A stretch of 64,000 nt of DNA from Moritella sp. F3 (GTDB lineage: Bacteria > Pseudomonadota > Gammaproteobacteria > Enterobacterales > Moritellaceae). A program made the position numbers and the translations under genes. Of this stretch, positions 1 to 9,092 are shown one piece after another. The stretch lies in NCBI RefSeq assembly GCF_015082335.1, contig NZ_BLRL01000001.1, forward strand, positions 620,001 to 684,000, given 5' to 3'. Every line of letters starts with the position of its first letter. Position 1 is the first letter of the stretch. Below the pieces are notes generated by a model. That model did not search any database. It was not told the DNA's origin and saw only the letters and a list, made by a program, of their open reading frames with translations.

Positions 1-316
1 CCATGATTTAGGCCTTATTAGTGAGTATCTCTATGATAGCTTAGGCAAAACCCGCACTAGTTTTGATAATGATTTATTTTCAGGTATACGATATACTTTC
101 AACGATATTGGGGCAACAGAAATTCTCGTAGGTGGATTTGTTGACTTAGAAGACGGAACACAAGTATTTCGTATGGAAGTGCAACAACGTATCACCAGTA
201 ACTGGAAATACGACTTTATTGTTCAAACATTTAATCATGTGGATGACAATGACCTTTTCTTTGCCGGCGTCCAAAATGACGATTACGTTAGAATGAACTT
301 AAGGTATTACTTTTAA
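1..316 (+). CDS. C-terminal part of an outer-membrane beta-barrel protein (5' end outside window)
   Basis: An open frame enters from the left edge and ends at a TAA at 314-316, giving about 104 residues. They alternate polar and hydrophobic residues in strand-like stretches and finish in Arg-Tyr-Tyr-Phe. A terminal aromatic residue is the usual recognition signal for outer-membrane barrel assembly, so I infer the last strands of a barrel protein. The family cannot be named from this fragment. The stop codon shares its last A with the ATG of the TetR gene, so the two are probably co-transcribed. Confidence 0.6.
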   Translation, partial: HDLGLISEYLYDSLGKTRTSFDNDLFSGIRYTFNDIGATEILVGGFVDLEDGTQVFRMEVQQRITSNWKYDFIVQTFNHVDDNDLFFAGVQNDDYVRMNLRYYF

Positions 317-921
317 TGACAAAAGTTACGCGCAATCCGCAAGAAACACAGCAAAAAATTTTAGAGTCTGCGCTACAGGAGTTTACGCAACATGGTTACC
401 ATGGTGCTCGAATAGATCGTATTGTTAAAAATGCAGGGGTAAACAAGCGAATGGTTTATCACTACTTTAATGACAAAGACGGCTTATTTACTGCAGTAAT
501 GAAAACAGAGTTAGGCAATATTCAGAAGGTAACTGAAACTGAACCGACAGATGATTTTTTTGAATTGACTAATCATTGGTTAAAAAATATCGATCATACT
601 AAAGATTATTTTAGGTTGTTATTATCGGTTGATAGCCTTGAAAAAGGGAATGCTAAAGCACTTGAAAAAGAGCAAGAGCAAGGGTTCAACTTCTCTAAAC
701 AGATTTATTCTAATCTTCTAGATAAAGAAGGTTTATCAAATGATGTTGATCCTGCTTACTTTCTTTTAGCCATGATCAGCCTGACCTCTCTGCCAATGAT
801 CTTACCTAAAATGTCAAAAATGATAACAGGTGAAGATTACGACTCAGCTGAGTTTCATAAAGAATACGAGCGCGTAATTAGAGTTCTTTTCCCACTAAAA
901 TCGAGCCAAAATAAGGAATAA
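316..921 (+). CDS. TetR/AcrR family transcriptional regulator
   Basis: This 201-residue protein has the usual TetR length and layout. The N-terminal helix-turn-helix lies at about residues 10-57 and includes the conserved GARIDRIVKNAGVNKRMVYHYF segment in shortened form (Ala-Gly-Val-x3-Met-Val-Tyr-His-Tyr-Phe). The C-terminal part is helical and variable and should form the ligand pocket and dimer interface. The ATG overlaps the stop of the upstream barrel gene by one base, which suggests translational coupling. The regulator may therefore control that outer-membrane protein. The ligand cannot be predicted. Confidence 0.9.
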   Translation: MTKVTRNPQETQQKILESALQEFTQHGYHGARIDRIVKNAGVNKRMVYHYFNDKDGLFTAVMKTELGNIQKVTETEPTDDFFELTNHWLKNIDHTKDYFRLLLSVDSLEKGNAKALEKEQEQGFNFSKQIYSNLLDKEGLSNDVDPAYFLLAMISLTSLPMILPKMSKMITGEDYDSAEFHKEYERVIRVLFPLKSSQNKE

Positions 922-929
922 ATGTATTT

Positions 930-968
930 CCTCCCCTAATCATTCACTGTCGATGTTTTTTGGGGAGG
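930..968. terminator. weak stem-loop after the TetR gene
   Basis: CCTCCCC at 930-936 pairs perfectly with GGGGAGG at 962-968 around a 25-base loop, just after the TetR stop. No T-run follows the right arm, so this is at best a weak terminator or an mRNA 3'-end hairpin. Confidence 0.3.
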
Positions 969-1083
969 ACTTTCAGTTCAAGCCACATTGCACTCGAAAA
1001 TTCCACAAATTAAACTCCCTCCCCTCACTACCAAATCCCCCAACACATAATAACTTGCATTTTATCACCAACTAATAGATCAT

Positions 1084-1112
1084 TTGTATAGTCAATTAAG
1101 CTCAATTGACTA
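1084..1112. promoter_or_regulatory. candidate HutC operator and overlapping inverted repeat before hutC
   Basis: TTGTATAGTCAA at 1084-1095 matches 10 of 12 positions of the HutC consensus TTGTATATACAA. It overlaps a perfect 9-bp inverted repeat, TAGTCAATT at 1089-1097 and AATTGACTA at 1104-1112, separated by six bases. The site lies about 50 bp before hutC, where an autoregulatory operator would be expected. The consensus is known for HutC; binding here is inferred. Confidence 0.5.
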
Positions 1113-1159
1113 CGCCATTTTACTGCTATTAAAATTAGACTTTACCAAGGTTAGACACT

Positions 1160-1864
1160 ATGAACAGTTCGCCGCGCTATATTCAGATCCAAGACTTCAT
1201 CCTTGAAAAAATCAATACCCATGTTTGGCTGCCTGGTAACAAGATCCCAACAGAGCTAGAATTAACCAAGCAGTTTAACGTCAGTCGGATGACAGTGAAT
1301 AAAGCCATACGCGATTTAGTCAATCAAGGTCTATTAGAAAGAACGCCGCGTCTGGGTACCTTTGTATGCCAGAAAAAGGTCGAGTCATCCCTGAGTGATA
1401 TTCGTAATATTGCCGATGAAATCCGTCAACGCGGTAAAACCTATAGCAATAAAATACTACGTCAGGTGACAATACCTGCAGATGATGACATAGCGATGCG
1501 GTTGGGCGTTAAAATAGATACGCCAATTTTCTTTAGTGAAATCATACATTATGAAGACGATACCGCATTACAGCTAGAAGTGCGCTGGGTCAATCCACTG
1601 TTTGCGCCAGACTACATTACACAAGACTTCAGCCTAGCAACACCCAATGAATACTTAACTAAAAACTGTCCTTTAAGCTCGATTGAACATACTGTTGAAG
1701 CGGTAATGCCAATCACATCTATCCAACAGCACTTGAACTTAACAGCACTACAACCTTGTCTGTTACTCAATCGTCGCACCTGGAGCAAGCAAGATCTGAT
1801 CAGTGTTGCCCTACTTTATCATCCAGCAGATAAATATAAACTAAGCCTAAAAGCTGAAATGTAG
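1160..1864 (+). CDS. hutC: HutC, GntR-family repressor of histidine utilisation
   Basis: The 234-residue protein has an N-terminal GntR winged helix at about residues 5-70 (motifs LPGNKIPTELELTKQFNVSR and MTVNKAIRDLVNQG) and a C-terminal UTRA ligand domain at about 90-230, the HutC subfamily architecture. HutC represses the hut genes until urocanate binds. Its position directly before hutI and its length support the assignment. Candidate operators lie before this gene (1084-1095) and before hutI (2038-2049), consistent with autoregulation and control of the catabolic operon. Confidence 0.93.
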   Translation: MNSSPRYIQIQDFILEKINTHVWLPGNKIPTELELTKQFNVSRMTVNKAIRDLVNQGLLERTPRLGTFVCQKKVESSLSDIRNIADEIRQRGKTYSNKILRQVTIPADDDIAMRLGVKIDTPIFFSEIIHYEDDTALQLEVRWVNPLFAPDYITQDFSLATPNEYLTKNCPLSSIEHTVEAVMPITSIQQHLNLTALQPCLLLNRRTWSKQDLISVALLYHPADKYKLSLKAEM

Positions 1865-2037
1865 CACTGCCAATTCTTCGCTAAATCAAATTATTCCGCT
1901 AAGCTATTGCCGTCAAACCGTGTCGATTCAATATCGACACACATCATAAAAAACCCTTCAAACAATTAACAAAACCACAACTAGATCACAACAAACCGAT
2001 TTATAACTTGCGCTGAATCCTTAAATTGTCTATTTAA

Positions 2038-2049
2038 TTGTATATACAT
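2038..2049. promoter_or_regulatory. candidate HutC operator before hutI
   Basis: TTGTATATACAT matches 11 of 12 bases of the HutC operator consensus and contains the perfect 10-bp palindrome TGTATATACA at 2039-2048. It sits about 70 bp before the hutI ATG. A partial copy, TTGTCTA, lies about ten bases upstream. This is the likely point of urocanate-responsive control of hutIGUH. Confidence 0.6.
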
Positions 2050-2117
2050 TTAAACCTGCATTTTTAATAACGGATTATAATGTAACTTATACTTCAATCT
2101 AACAACGTGAGTGACTG

Positions 2118-3329
2118 ATGAGTTTATTGCTAACCAATACAACAATTGTATCTATGGATCAAAGTGATTCCGATTACCAAACCCAACCTCATTGTTACAT
2201 TGCAATGGCGCACGGTAAGATCGTCGAAATTGGCGCAATGCAACAATGCCCAACAACTACTTTCACTGACGTTATTGATTGCCAAGGCCGCCTTATCACT
2301 CCGGGTCTTATCGACAGCCATACCCACCTGGTATTTGCAGGTAATCGCGCGAAAGAATTTGAGCAACGCTTAACAGGTGTGCCGTATGAAACCATTGCTA
2401 AACAAGGCGGCGGTATCCTTTCTACTGTTAACGCCACTCGCGCAGCAACGGAAGTAGAGTTAGTCGAACTAGCACTTAAGCGCCTATCAGCTCTGACCGC
2501 AGATGGTGTCACTACGATTGAAATCAAATCAGGCTATGGGCTAACGCTTGAAGATGAATTAAAAATGCTACGCGCAGCTAAGCAATTAGAGCTGCACGCC
2601 AATATCAAGGTATCAACCACACTGCTAGCTGCCCACGCTGTACCGCCTGAATATAAAGGTAATGCCGATAGCTACATCCGCTATGTTTGTGACATGATAA
2701 TTCCAGCAGCGGTTGCGGCGAAGTTAGTGGACTCTGTGGATGTATTCTGCGAAGGCATCGGTTTTAACTTGGCGCAAACCAAGGCCGTATTCGAGGCTGC
2801 CTTATCTCACGGCTTAGGAATCAAAGGTCACACCGAACAATTAAGCAATCTAGGCGGTAGTGAACTGGCTGCAAAAATGGGCGCAACTTCGGTTGATCAT
2901 ATCGAATACCTTGATGAACAAGGCGTGAAAGCACTGGCTGAGCATGGCACAGTCGCCACCCTATTACCTGGCGCATTCTACTTTTTAAGAGAAACCCAGT
3001 TACCGCCAATTGAACTTCTGCGTCAACATAACGTGCCAATGGCATTAGCAACCGATTTCAATCCGGGTACCTCCCCTATCGCCTCATTAACTATGATGAT
3101 GAATATGGGCTGTACTTTATTTAGATTAACGCCTGAAGAAGCACTGCGAGGGGTAACTTGCCATGCCGCCCGCGCATTAGGGCTACAAGACGCTCGCGGC
3201 CAAATTAAAGTCGGATACGATGCTGATTTAGCAATCTGGGATATCGACCACCCTGCACAGTTAGCATATGAAGTTGGAACACCAAGACTACACGCACGCA
3301 TCTTAAATGGAGCGCTTTGTCATGACTAA
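2118..3329 (+). CDS. hutI: Imidazolonepropionase
   Basis: HutI hydrolyses 4-imidazolone-5-propionate to N-formimino-L-glutamate, the third step of histidine breakdown. The 403-residue protein is an amidohydrolase-fold enzyme of normal length. Metal ligands are visible at His68 and His70 in [11 protein letters not shown], His238 in GHTEQLS and Asp313 in ATDFNPGTS; the KSGYGL substrate motif is at about 137-142. The ATG follows a GAGTG ribosome site. The stop overlaps the probable hutG start by eight bases, so the genes are translationally coupled. The gene order hutI-hutG-hutU-hutH is one transcription unit. Confidence 0.96.
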   Translation: MSLLLTNTTIVSMDQSDSDYQTQPHCYIAMAHGKIVEIGAMQQCPTTTFTDVIDCQGRLITPGLIDSHTHLVFAGNRAKEFEQRLTGVPYETIAKQGGGILSTVNATRAATEVELVELALKRLSALTADGVTTIEIKSGYGLTLEDELKMLRAAKQLELHANIKVSTTLLAAHAVPPEYKGNADSYIRYVCDMIIPAAVAAKLVDSVDVFCEGIGFNLAQTKAVFEAALSHGLGIKGHTEQLSNLGGSELAAKMGATSVDHIEYLDEQGVKALAEHGTVATLLPGAFYFLRETQLPPIELLRQHNVPMALATDFNPGTSPIASLTMMMNMGCTLFRLTPEEALRGVTCHAARALGLQDARGQIKVGYDADLAIWDIDHPAQLAYEVGTPRLHARILNGALCHD

Positions 3330-4437
3330 GACTATCTATCCGACAACAAGCTATTACGAACCGACCAAGGCGGACATTTGGCAAGGTCGTATTGACGCCG
3401 AAGACGGTGAAGCAGGTATGCGTTTTCATCAAAAGGTACTCGTTGCAGATAAAGACGTGCTACTTACAACTGACAGCCAAGATGGGGTTGTGCTACTTGG
3501 TTTCGCGTGTGATGAAGGTGTTAAGCGTAATAAAGGCCGCGTGGGTGCAGTACAAGCACCTGATGTGATCCGTAAAGCGTTAGCCAATATGGCGTGGCAT
3601 CATGACAATCCTGCTTTTACAGATAAAACAACGAATAAAAACACATCAACCTTTATTGATGGCGGCAATATCTATTGTAACGATGCTGACTTAGCCCGTA
3701 GCCAACAAGAACTGGCTAAACATGTTGAATCCGCGTTGAACAAACAGAACAAAGTCATCGTACTAGGTGGCGGACACGAGATCGCTTGGGGCACATTCCA
3801 AGGACTTTCTCGGCACTTACAAACAGTTTATCAGCATTTGCAAACAGTCAGTGTTAACAAAGCTAATGTAACTAAACCGAAAATTGGCATTATCAACTTC
3901 GATGCCCATTTTGATTTACGTACTTATTCAGCAGACGATAAAGCATTTCCGACCAGCTCTGGCACGCCTTTTAATCAAATAGCCAAACACTGCCAACAAT
4001 TAGGTTGGGAATTTAACTACGCCTGTCTTGGTGTCAGTCGCGCCAGTAATACCCAAGCGCTATTTACCTTAGCCGATGATCTCGGCGTACATTATCGTGA
4101 AGACCACCAGCTGGCCTCTTATCTGCTTGTAGAACGTATCGCAGAGCTAACCACATTTATAGATAACGTCGACTACCTCTACTTGACCATCGACATTGAT
4201 GTGTTCTCGGCAAGCACTGCGCCCGGTGTCAGTGCACCCGCAGCGCGAGGTATATCTCTTGAAAGTGTCGAAGCTTTATTACAACCCATCTTTAACGCTA
4301 AAAACGATGTAGGAAAAGCCAAGTTATTAGTGGCAGATCTGGCCGAATACAACCCCAATTTCGATATAGACAATCAAACTGCAAGGCTTGCAGCGCGACT
4401 AACGTGGGATATCTCCCGCGCAATGTTCTCAAATTAA
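3322..4437 (+). CDS. hutG: Formimidoylglutamase (HutG, arginase family)
   Basis: HutG cleaves N-formiminoglutamate to glutamate and formamide, so this organism uses the single-step route rather than HutF plus deformylase. Ureohydrolase metal motifs are clear: [14 protein letters not shown] and [12 protein letters not shown]. An ATG at 3307 is also in frame, but the ATG at 3322 has a GGAG nine bases upstream (3309-3312) and gives 371 residues, so I chose it. The reading frame overlaps the end of hutI by eight bases. There is a 36-bp gap before hutU. Confidence 0.94.
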   Translation: MTKTIYPTTSYYEPTKADIWQGRIDAEDGEAGMRFHQKVLVADKDVLLTTDSQDGVVLLGFACDEGVKRNKGRVGAVQAPDVIRKALANMAWHHDNPAFTDKTTNKNTSTFIDGGNIYCNDADLARSQQELAKHVESALNKQNKVIVLGGGHEIAWGTFQGLSRHLQTVYQHLQTVSVNKANVTKPKIGIINFDAHFDLRTYSADDKAFPTSSGTPFNQIAKHCQQLGWEFNYACLGVSRASNTQALFTLADDLGVHYREDHQLASYLLVERIAELTTFIDNVDYLYLTIDIDVFSASTAPGVSAPAARGISLESVEALLQPIFNAKNDVGKAKLLVADLAEYNPNFDIDNQTARLAARLTWDISRAMFSN

Positions 4438-4473
4438 CGAATACATAACAGTTTAACTGAAAAGGAAATCCTA

Positions 4474-6144
4474 ATGACTGATAAACGTTTAGATACATCT
4501 CGAACAATCATTGCCCCGCACGGCACAAAGCTGAATACCAAGTCATGGCAAACCGAAGCGCCATTACGCATGTTAATGAACAACCTACATCCTGATGTTG
4601 CCGAACATCCGCATTCATTGGTAGTTTACGGTGGCATTGGTCGAGCAGCACGTGATTGGGAATGTTACGACAAAATAGTCGAAGTACTTAAACGTTTAGA
4701 AGATGATGAAACTCTATTAGTACAGTCAGGTAAACCGGTAGGCGTATTCCAAACGCACAGCAACGCACCGCGCGTATTAATCGCTAACTCAAATCTAGTA
4801 CCGCATTGGGCTAACTGGGAACACTTCAACAAGCTAGATAAAGAAGGCTTGATGATGTACGGACAAATGACAGCCGGTTCTTGGATCTACATTGGTTCTC
4901 AAGGCATTGTTCAAGGCACTTACGAAACATTCGTTGCCATGGCAAAGCAGCATTTTGATGGTCAAGCACAAGGTCGTTGGGTATTAACCGGTGGTTTAGG
5001 CGGCATGGGCGGCGCGCAACCACTTGCAGCAACCATGGCAGGTTTTTCTATGATCGCCGTTGAATGTGATGAATCACGTATCGATTACCGTTTACGCACA
5101 GGCTATGTTGATAAGAAAGCCACAACGCTTGATGACGCATTAGCACTACTTGATGATGCAATCAAAACAGGTAAACCAACCTCGATTGGCTTATTAGGCA
5201 ATGCCGCTGATATCTTCCCAGAATTAGTCAAACGTGGTGTTGTGCCCGATTGTACTACTGATCAAACATCTGCTCACGATCCACTGAATGGCTACTTGCC
5301 ACAAGGTTGGACAATGGCGCACGCAGCAGCAATGCGTAAAGAAGATGAAACAGCTGTCGTAAAAGCCGCTAAACAGTCAATGGCAATTCAAGTTCAAGCC
5401 ATGTTAGACCTACAAAAAGCAGGTTCAGCAACGGTTGATTACGGTAATAACATTCGCCAAATGGCCATGGAAGAAGGTGTAGAGAATGCGTTTGATTTCC
5501 CAGGCTTCGTTCCCGCTTATATACGTCCTTTATTTTGCGAGGGTATTGGTCCTTTCCGTTGGGTGGCATTGTCTGGTGATCCTGAAGATATCTACAAAAC
5601 CGATCAGAAAGTAAAAGAGCTGATCCCAGATAACCCACAACTGCATAACTGGCTAGACATGGCGCGCGAACGTATTCAGTTCCAGGGGTTACCTGCACGT
5701 ATTTGTTGGGTTGGTTTAAAAGACCGTCAGCGTCTGGGTTTAGCATTTAATGAAATGGTTAAAAATGGCGAACTGAAAGCACCGATTGTGATTGGTCGTG
5801 ACCACCTCGATTCAGGCTCTGTTGCTAGTCCGAACCGTGAAACAGAAGGCATGATGGATGGTTCAGATGCCGTATCAGATTGGCCACTGTTAAACGCCCT
5901 GCTTAATACAGCTAGTGGCGCGACGTGGGTTTCACTGCATCATGGTGGCGGCGTTGGTATGGGCTTCTCGCAACATTCAGGTATGGTCGTACTTTGTGAC
6001 GGTACTGAAGATGCGCACCAGCGTATTAGTCGCGTACTGCGTAACGATCCAGCGACAGGTGTTATGCGTCATGCTGATGCAGGTTATGATCTTGCAAAAG
6101 ACTGCGCTAAAGAACAGAAATTAGACCTACCGATGCTTAAGTAA
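4474..6144 (+). CDS. hutU: Urocanate hydratase
   Basis: HutU converts urocanate to imidazolonepropionate using tightly bound NAD as an electrophile. The 556-residue length is typical. The NAD-binding glycine-rich loop [11 protein letters not shown] lies at about 173-183 and is preceded by the conserved [11 protein letters not shown] segment at 52-62. The [16 protein letters not shown] signature and the C-terminal [13 protein letters not shown] motif are intact. An AAGGAA ribosome site precedes the ATG. It is the third gene of the hut operon, 27 bp before the chosen hutH start. Confidence 0.97.
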   Translation: MTDKRLDTSRTIIAPHGTKLNTKSWQTEAPLRMLMNNLHPDVAEHPHSLVVYGGIGRAARDWECYDKIVEVLKRLEDDETLLVQSGKPVGVFQTHSNAPRVLIANSNLVPHWANWEHFNKLDKEGLMMYGQMTAGSWIYIGSQGIVQGTYETFVAMAKQHFDGQAQGRWVLTGGLGGMGGAQPLAATMAGFSMIAVECDESRIDYRLRTGYVDKKATTLDDALALLDDAIKTGKPTSIGLLGNAADIFPELVKRGVVPDCTTDQTSAHDPLNGYLPQGWTMAHAAAMRKEDETAVVKAAKQSMAIQVQAMLDLQKAGSATVDYGNNIRQMAMEEGVENAFDFPGFVPAYIRPLFCEGIGPFRWVALSGDPEDIYKTDQKVKELIPDNPQLHNWLDMARERIQFQGLPARICWVGLKDRQRLGLAFNEMVKNGELKAPIVIGRDHLDSGSVASPNRETEGMMDGSDAVSDWPLLNALLNTASGATWVSLHHGGGVGMGFSQHSGMVVLCDGTEDAHQRISRVLRNDPATGVMRHADAGYDLAKDCAKEQKLDLPMLK

Positions 6145-6171
6145 TTGGTATAAATAATCATGGAGAATAAT

Positions 6172-7704
6172 ATGTACCAACTAACAATTAAGCCGGGATT
6201 ACTATCGCTGGCACAACTTCGTCAAATCAGTCGTTCGCCAGTGCAAGTATCACTCGACCCAAGCTGCTTTGAAGATATTCATGCTAGTACACAGGTCGTT
6301 AATGATGTGATTGCTGAAAATCGAGTCGCTTACGGTATCAATACCGGCTTTGGTTTATTGGCAAACACCCGCATTGCCCCTGAAGATTTAGAAACGCTAC
6401 AACGTAGTATCGTATTATCCCATGCCGCTGGTATCGGCGAGTTCATGAACGACGAAACTGTGCGTATGATGATGGTGCTTAAAATTAACAGCCTAGCGCG
6501 TGGTTTCTCAGGTATCCGTTTATCGGTCATTGAAGCATTAATGCAATTGGTAAATGCCGAAGTATATCCGTGCGTACCGAAAAAGGGTTCTGTCGGTGCA
6601 TCAGGCGATCTTGCTCCCCTTGCCCACATGAGTACAGTTTTGCTTGGCGAAGGTGAAGCGCGCCATCAAGGTAAAGTCATTTCTGGCGAAGAAGCATTAG
6701 CGATTGCAGGTATGCAGAAAATAACCCTCGCACCAAAAGAAGGGTTAGCGCTGTTAAACGGTACGCAAGCTTCTACTGCGTTTGGTCTTGAAGGTTTGTT
6801 TGCCGCTGAAGACTTATTTGCATCCGCAACTTTATGTGGCGCAATGACAGTTGAAGCAGCACTTGGTAGCCGCCGTCCATTCGACCCTCGCGTACACCGC
6901 GTGCGTGGTCATCGTGCGCAAATGGATTCTGCGACTATGTATCGTCATATTCTCGGCTTTAGCAGCGAACTTGGTAACTCACATACTGCCTGTGAAAAAG
7001 TCCAAGACCCTTACTCACTGCGTTGTCAGCCACAAGTCATGGGCGCGTGTTTACAACAGATCCGTAATGCTGCCGAAATCTTTGAAGTAGAAGCAAACTC
7101 GGTATCTGATAACCCGCTGGTATTTGCTGATGATGGAGACATTATTTCTGCAGGTAACTTCCATGCAGAACCTATCGCGATGGCCAGTGATAACCTTGCA
7201 CTCGCAATTGCAGAGATAGGCAGTTTGTCAGAGCGTCGCATGGCGTTACTCATTGATAGCAGCTTAAGTAAATTACCGCCGTTCCTGGTTGATAATGGCG
7301 GCGTTAACTCTGGTTTCATGATCGCGCAAGTCACCGCCGCAGCATTGGCCAGTGAGAATAAATCCTTAGCACACCCAGCTTGCGTTGATAGTTTACCTAC
7401 TTCTGCGAATCAAGAAGATCACGTGTCTATGGCAACCTTTGCTGGTCGCCGTTTAAAAGACATGGCTGAAAACACCCGTGGTATCTTGGCGGTTGAATTG
7501 TTGGCTGCAGCACAAGGGCTTGATTTTAGAGCGCCACTAAAATCATCGCCATTGGTTGAACAAGCAAAAGCGGAGTTACGTGAACGCGTAGACTTCTATG
7601 ATAAGGATCGTTACTTTGCTCCTGATATAGCCAATGCGAATCAGCTATTACTCGAGGCAAGCCACAATAAATTGGTTGCGGCGGGAATACTACCAAGCGT
7701 TTAA
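6172..7704 (+). CDS. hutH: Histidine ammonia-lyase
   Basis: HutH removes ammonia from histidine to give urocanate, which is also the HutC inducer. The Ala-Ser-Gly triad that cyclises to the MIO cofactor is at residues 143-145 within [14 protein letters not shown]. Other family motifs ([27 protein letters not shown]) are present. An in-frame ATG exists at 6160, but GGAG at 6162-6165 sits six bases before the ATG at 6172, giving 510 residues, the normal length. It is the last gene of the operon. Confidence 0.97.
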   Translation: MYQLTIKPGLLSLAQLRQISRSPVQVSLDPSCFEDIHASTQVVNDVIAENRVAYGINTGFGLLANTRIAPEDLETLQRSIVLSHAAGIGEFMNDETVRMMMVLKINSLARGFSGIRLSVIEALMQLVNAEVYPCVPKKGSVGASGDLAPLAHMSTVLLGEGEARHQGKVISGEEALAIAGMQKITLAPKEGLALLNGTQASTAFGLEGLFAAEDLFASATLCGAMTVEAALGSRRPFDPRVHRVRGHRAQMDSATMYRHILGFSSELGNSHTACEKVQDPYSLRCQPQVMGACLQQIRNAAEIFEVEANSVSDNPLVFADDGDIISAGNFHAEPIAMASDNLALAIAEIGSLSERRMALLIDSSLSKLPPFLVDNGGVNSGFMIAQVTAAALASENKSLAHPACVDSLPTSANQEDHVSMATFAGRRLKDMAENTRGILAVELLAAAQGLDFRAPLKSSPLVEQAKAELRERVDFYDKDRYFAPDIANANQLLLEASHNKLVAAGILPSV

Positions 7705-7735
7705 ATCATCATTGCAGGTCAAAACGAGTAACCAT

Positions 7736-7781
7736 TGTTCGCAGATATGTTTATCTAACCGTTAAGCATTACCTGCGAACA
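7736..7781. terminator. stem-loop downstream of hutH
   Basis: TGTTCGCAG at 7736-7744 pairs with CTGCGAACA at 7773-7781 around a 28-base loop, 32 bp after the hutH stop. There is no clear T-run, so it may stabilise or end the hut mRNA without being a classical terminator. Confidence 0.35.
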
Positions 7782-7842
7782 TTACTGCTTATGCTGTCCA
7801 TTTCCCTATACCTACACTTTCTTTTTACGCCACTACACTTCT

Positions 7843-7900
7843 TTACTACAACACCGAACACTCTTATTACAACACTGAGCTTTCTTATTACAACCTAATA
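7843..7900. repeat. three 21-bp-spaced direct repeats before a Crp/Fnr-like gene
   Basis: The 13-mers TTACTACAACACC (7843), TTATTACAACACT (7864) and TTATTACAACCTA (7885) start exactly 21 bp apart, two helical turns. They lie in the intergenic region between hutH and the Crp/Fnr-like gene. The phasing suggests protein binding on one face of the DNA. No known regulator is assigned. Confidence 0.55.
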
Positions 7901-7924
7901 CTGTCCTAAGGTATGAGTTTTGGT

Positions 7925-7940
7925 TGTCCGATATAGGACA
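7925..7940. promoter_or_regulatory. palindromic operator candidate TGTCC-N6-GGACA
   Basis: TGTCC at 7925-7929 and GGACA at 7936-7940 form a perfect inverted repeat with a six-base spacer, the geometry of Crp/Fnr-family half-sites. It lies about 75 bp before a Crp/Fnr-like gene, so autoregulation is plausible but unproven. Confidence 0.4.
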
Positions 7941-8013
7941 TTTGTTGTATATTGGCGCCAAATTACTTTATGAAAACACCGCCTTTATTTATAGACACTA
8001 AAAGGACTGCCTT

Positions 8014-8757
8014 TTGATTGATTCCGCGCTAGCACAGACCATAAACTGGACTACCCGACTTTCTCCACAACTCATGGATCAACTGGTATCAATCGCACAG
8101 GTAAAACACAATCTAACAACCAGTGAACTGGAAGGTTCGGATATCGCCCATCAAGGTATTAGCTTCATTCTTCAAGGCACGGTAGCCATCTGCTTACAAA
8201 CACCGAATCTAAAAACAGTGAACAGTGTCGTTGTCGGTAAAGGCTGCTGGTTTGGTGGGTTTGAGGAAATTGAAGCAATATCTGACTATAAACCCTTCTT
8301 TATAGGCCAAATAGATCCCGTCTCTATCGTCCATTTCAAGAACAGTCAGCTACAGCGTATCGCCAAAAATAATGTCGAGATATACAAATGGTTCCACGGT
8401 ATGTCATTCGATGTAAAAGCCAAGTGGCTGCAAGCACAAATCGTCATGAGTGCGAATACCTTATCGCGTGTTATTTATCTGCTACTTGAAGTGGCCAGCA
8501 ATAGACCTAAGCTACAAGGTGAAATACCTAAAATCATGATCTCGCAGCAGCAGATAAGCCGCATAACCGGTATTGCACGCCAACGTGTTAATGAAGCCAT
8601 TAAACAGCTAGAAAAAGAGAACATGGTCGAATTAGGACGCAGCTGCATTTATCTCACCAATATAGTCGCTCTGAGCACGAAACTTGATGGCATAGATCTC
8701 AGTATTAGCGACCCAAGAAGTTTCTTTTTTGAATCACAAATAAAAGGCTGGGTTTAA
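8014..8757 (+). CDS. Crp/Fnr family transcriptional regulator (TTG start)
   Basis: The 247-residue protein has a cyclic-nucleotide-like beta-roll at about residues 20-125 and a C-terminal helix-turn-helix at about 175-225 (ISQQQISRITGIARQRVNEA). It lacks the Fnr cysteine cluster and the full cAMP-binding signature, so its effector is unknown. No ATG fits. The TTG at 8014 has AAAGGA seven to eight bases upstream, which supports a TTG start. It lies between the hut operon and a BCCT transporter gene on the same strand and may regulate one of them. Confidence 0.85.
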   Translation: MIDSALAQTINWTTRLSPQLMDQLVSIAQVKHNLTTSELEGSDIAHQGISFILQGTVAICLQTPNLKTVNSVVVGKGCWFGGFEEIEAISDYKPFFIGQIDPVSIVHFKNSQLQRIAKNNVEIYKWFHGMSFDVKAKWLQAQIVMSANTLSRVIYLLLEVASNRPKLQGEIPKIMISQQQISRITGIARQRVNEAIKQLEKENMVELGRSCIYLTNIVALSTKLDGIDLSISDPRSFFFESQIKGWV

Positions 8758-9092
8758 GGTAATCGTTAATATATGGATGTAAGTCCTTTTGACAATTAGA
8801 ATGCTAATAGCCCGATAGGATCCTATTTTGTGCCTATCACGTATTAACCAGAGCTGGTCAATAAATGAACACCCCTAAAAATCGACGATAAAATAACCGT
8901 GATCAATATCACATTATTACTTGGGAGGTAATTACAGCCATAAACAACTGATTATAAATACAATTTAAATAACGCCTGAATATAAACATACAACTTTAAA
9001 AACTAAATCGTCAATCTAACACCCCAGATAACACTGGATAATCGCGTAAATATCGGTATTATCTCGCCCCTCACACCCTAAGTGAGAATTTT
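8758..9092. promoter_or_regulatory. promoter region of the BCCT transporter gene with CRP-like and HutC-like sites
   Basis: This 335-bp gap has no gene. CGTGA-TCAATA-TCACA at 8898-8913 matches the CRP consensus TGTGA-N6-TCACA in 9 of 10 arm positions. TTATAAATACAA at 8952-8963 matches the HutC consensus in 10 of 12, though in AT-rich DNA that is weak evidence. The rest is unremarkable AT-rich sequence. Confidence 0.5.

Noticed and set aside
2130..2527. Opposite-strand frames inside hutI, and similar ones inside most long genes
   Set aside because: They lie fully within well-supported genes, have no ribosome sites and show no domain features.
7841..7900. CRISPR-like spacing of short repeats
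   Set aside because: Units are 21 bp apart with only about 13 matching bases, far too short for repeat-spacer structure, and no cas gene is present.
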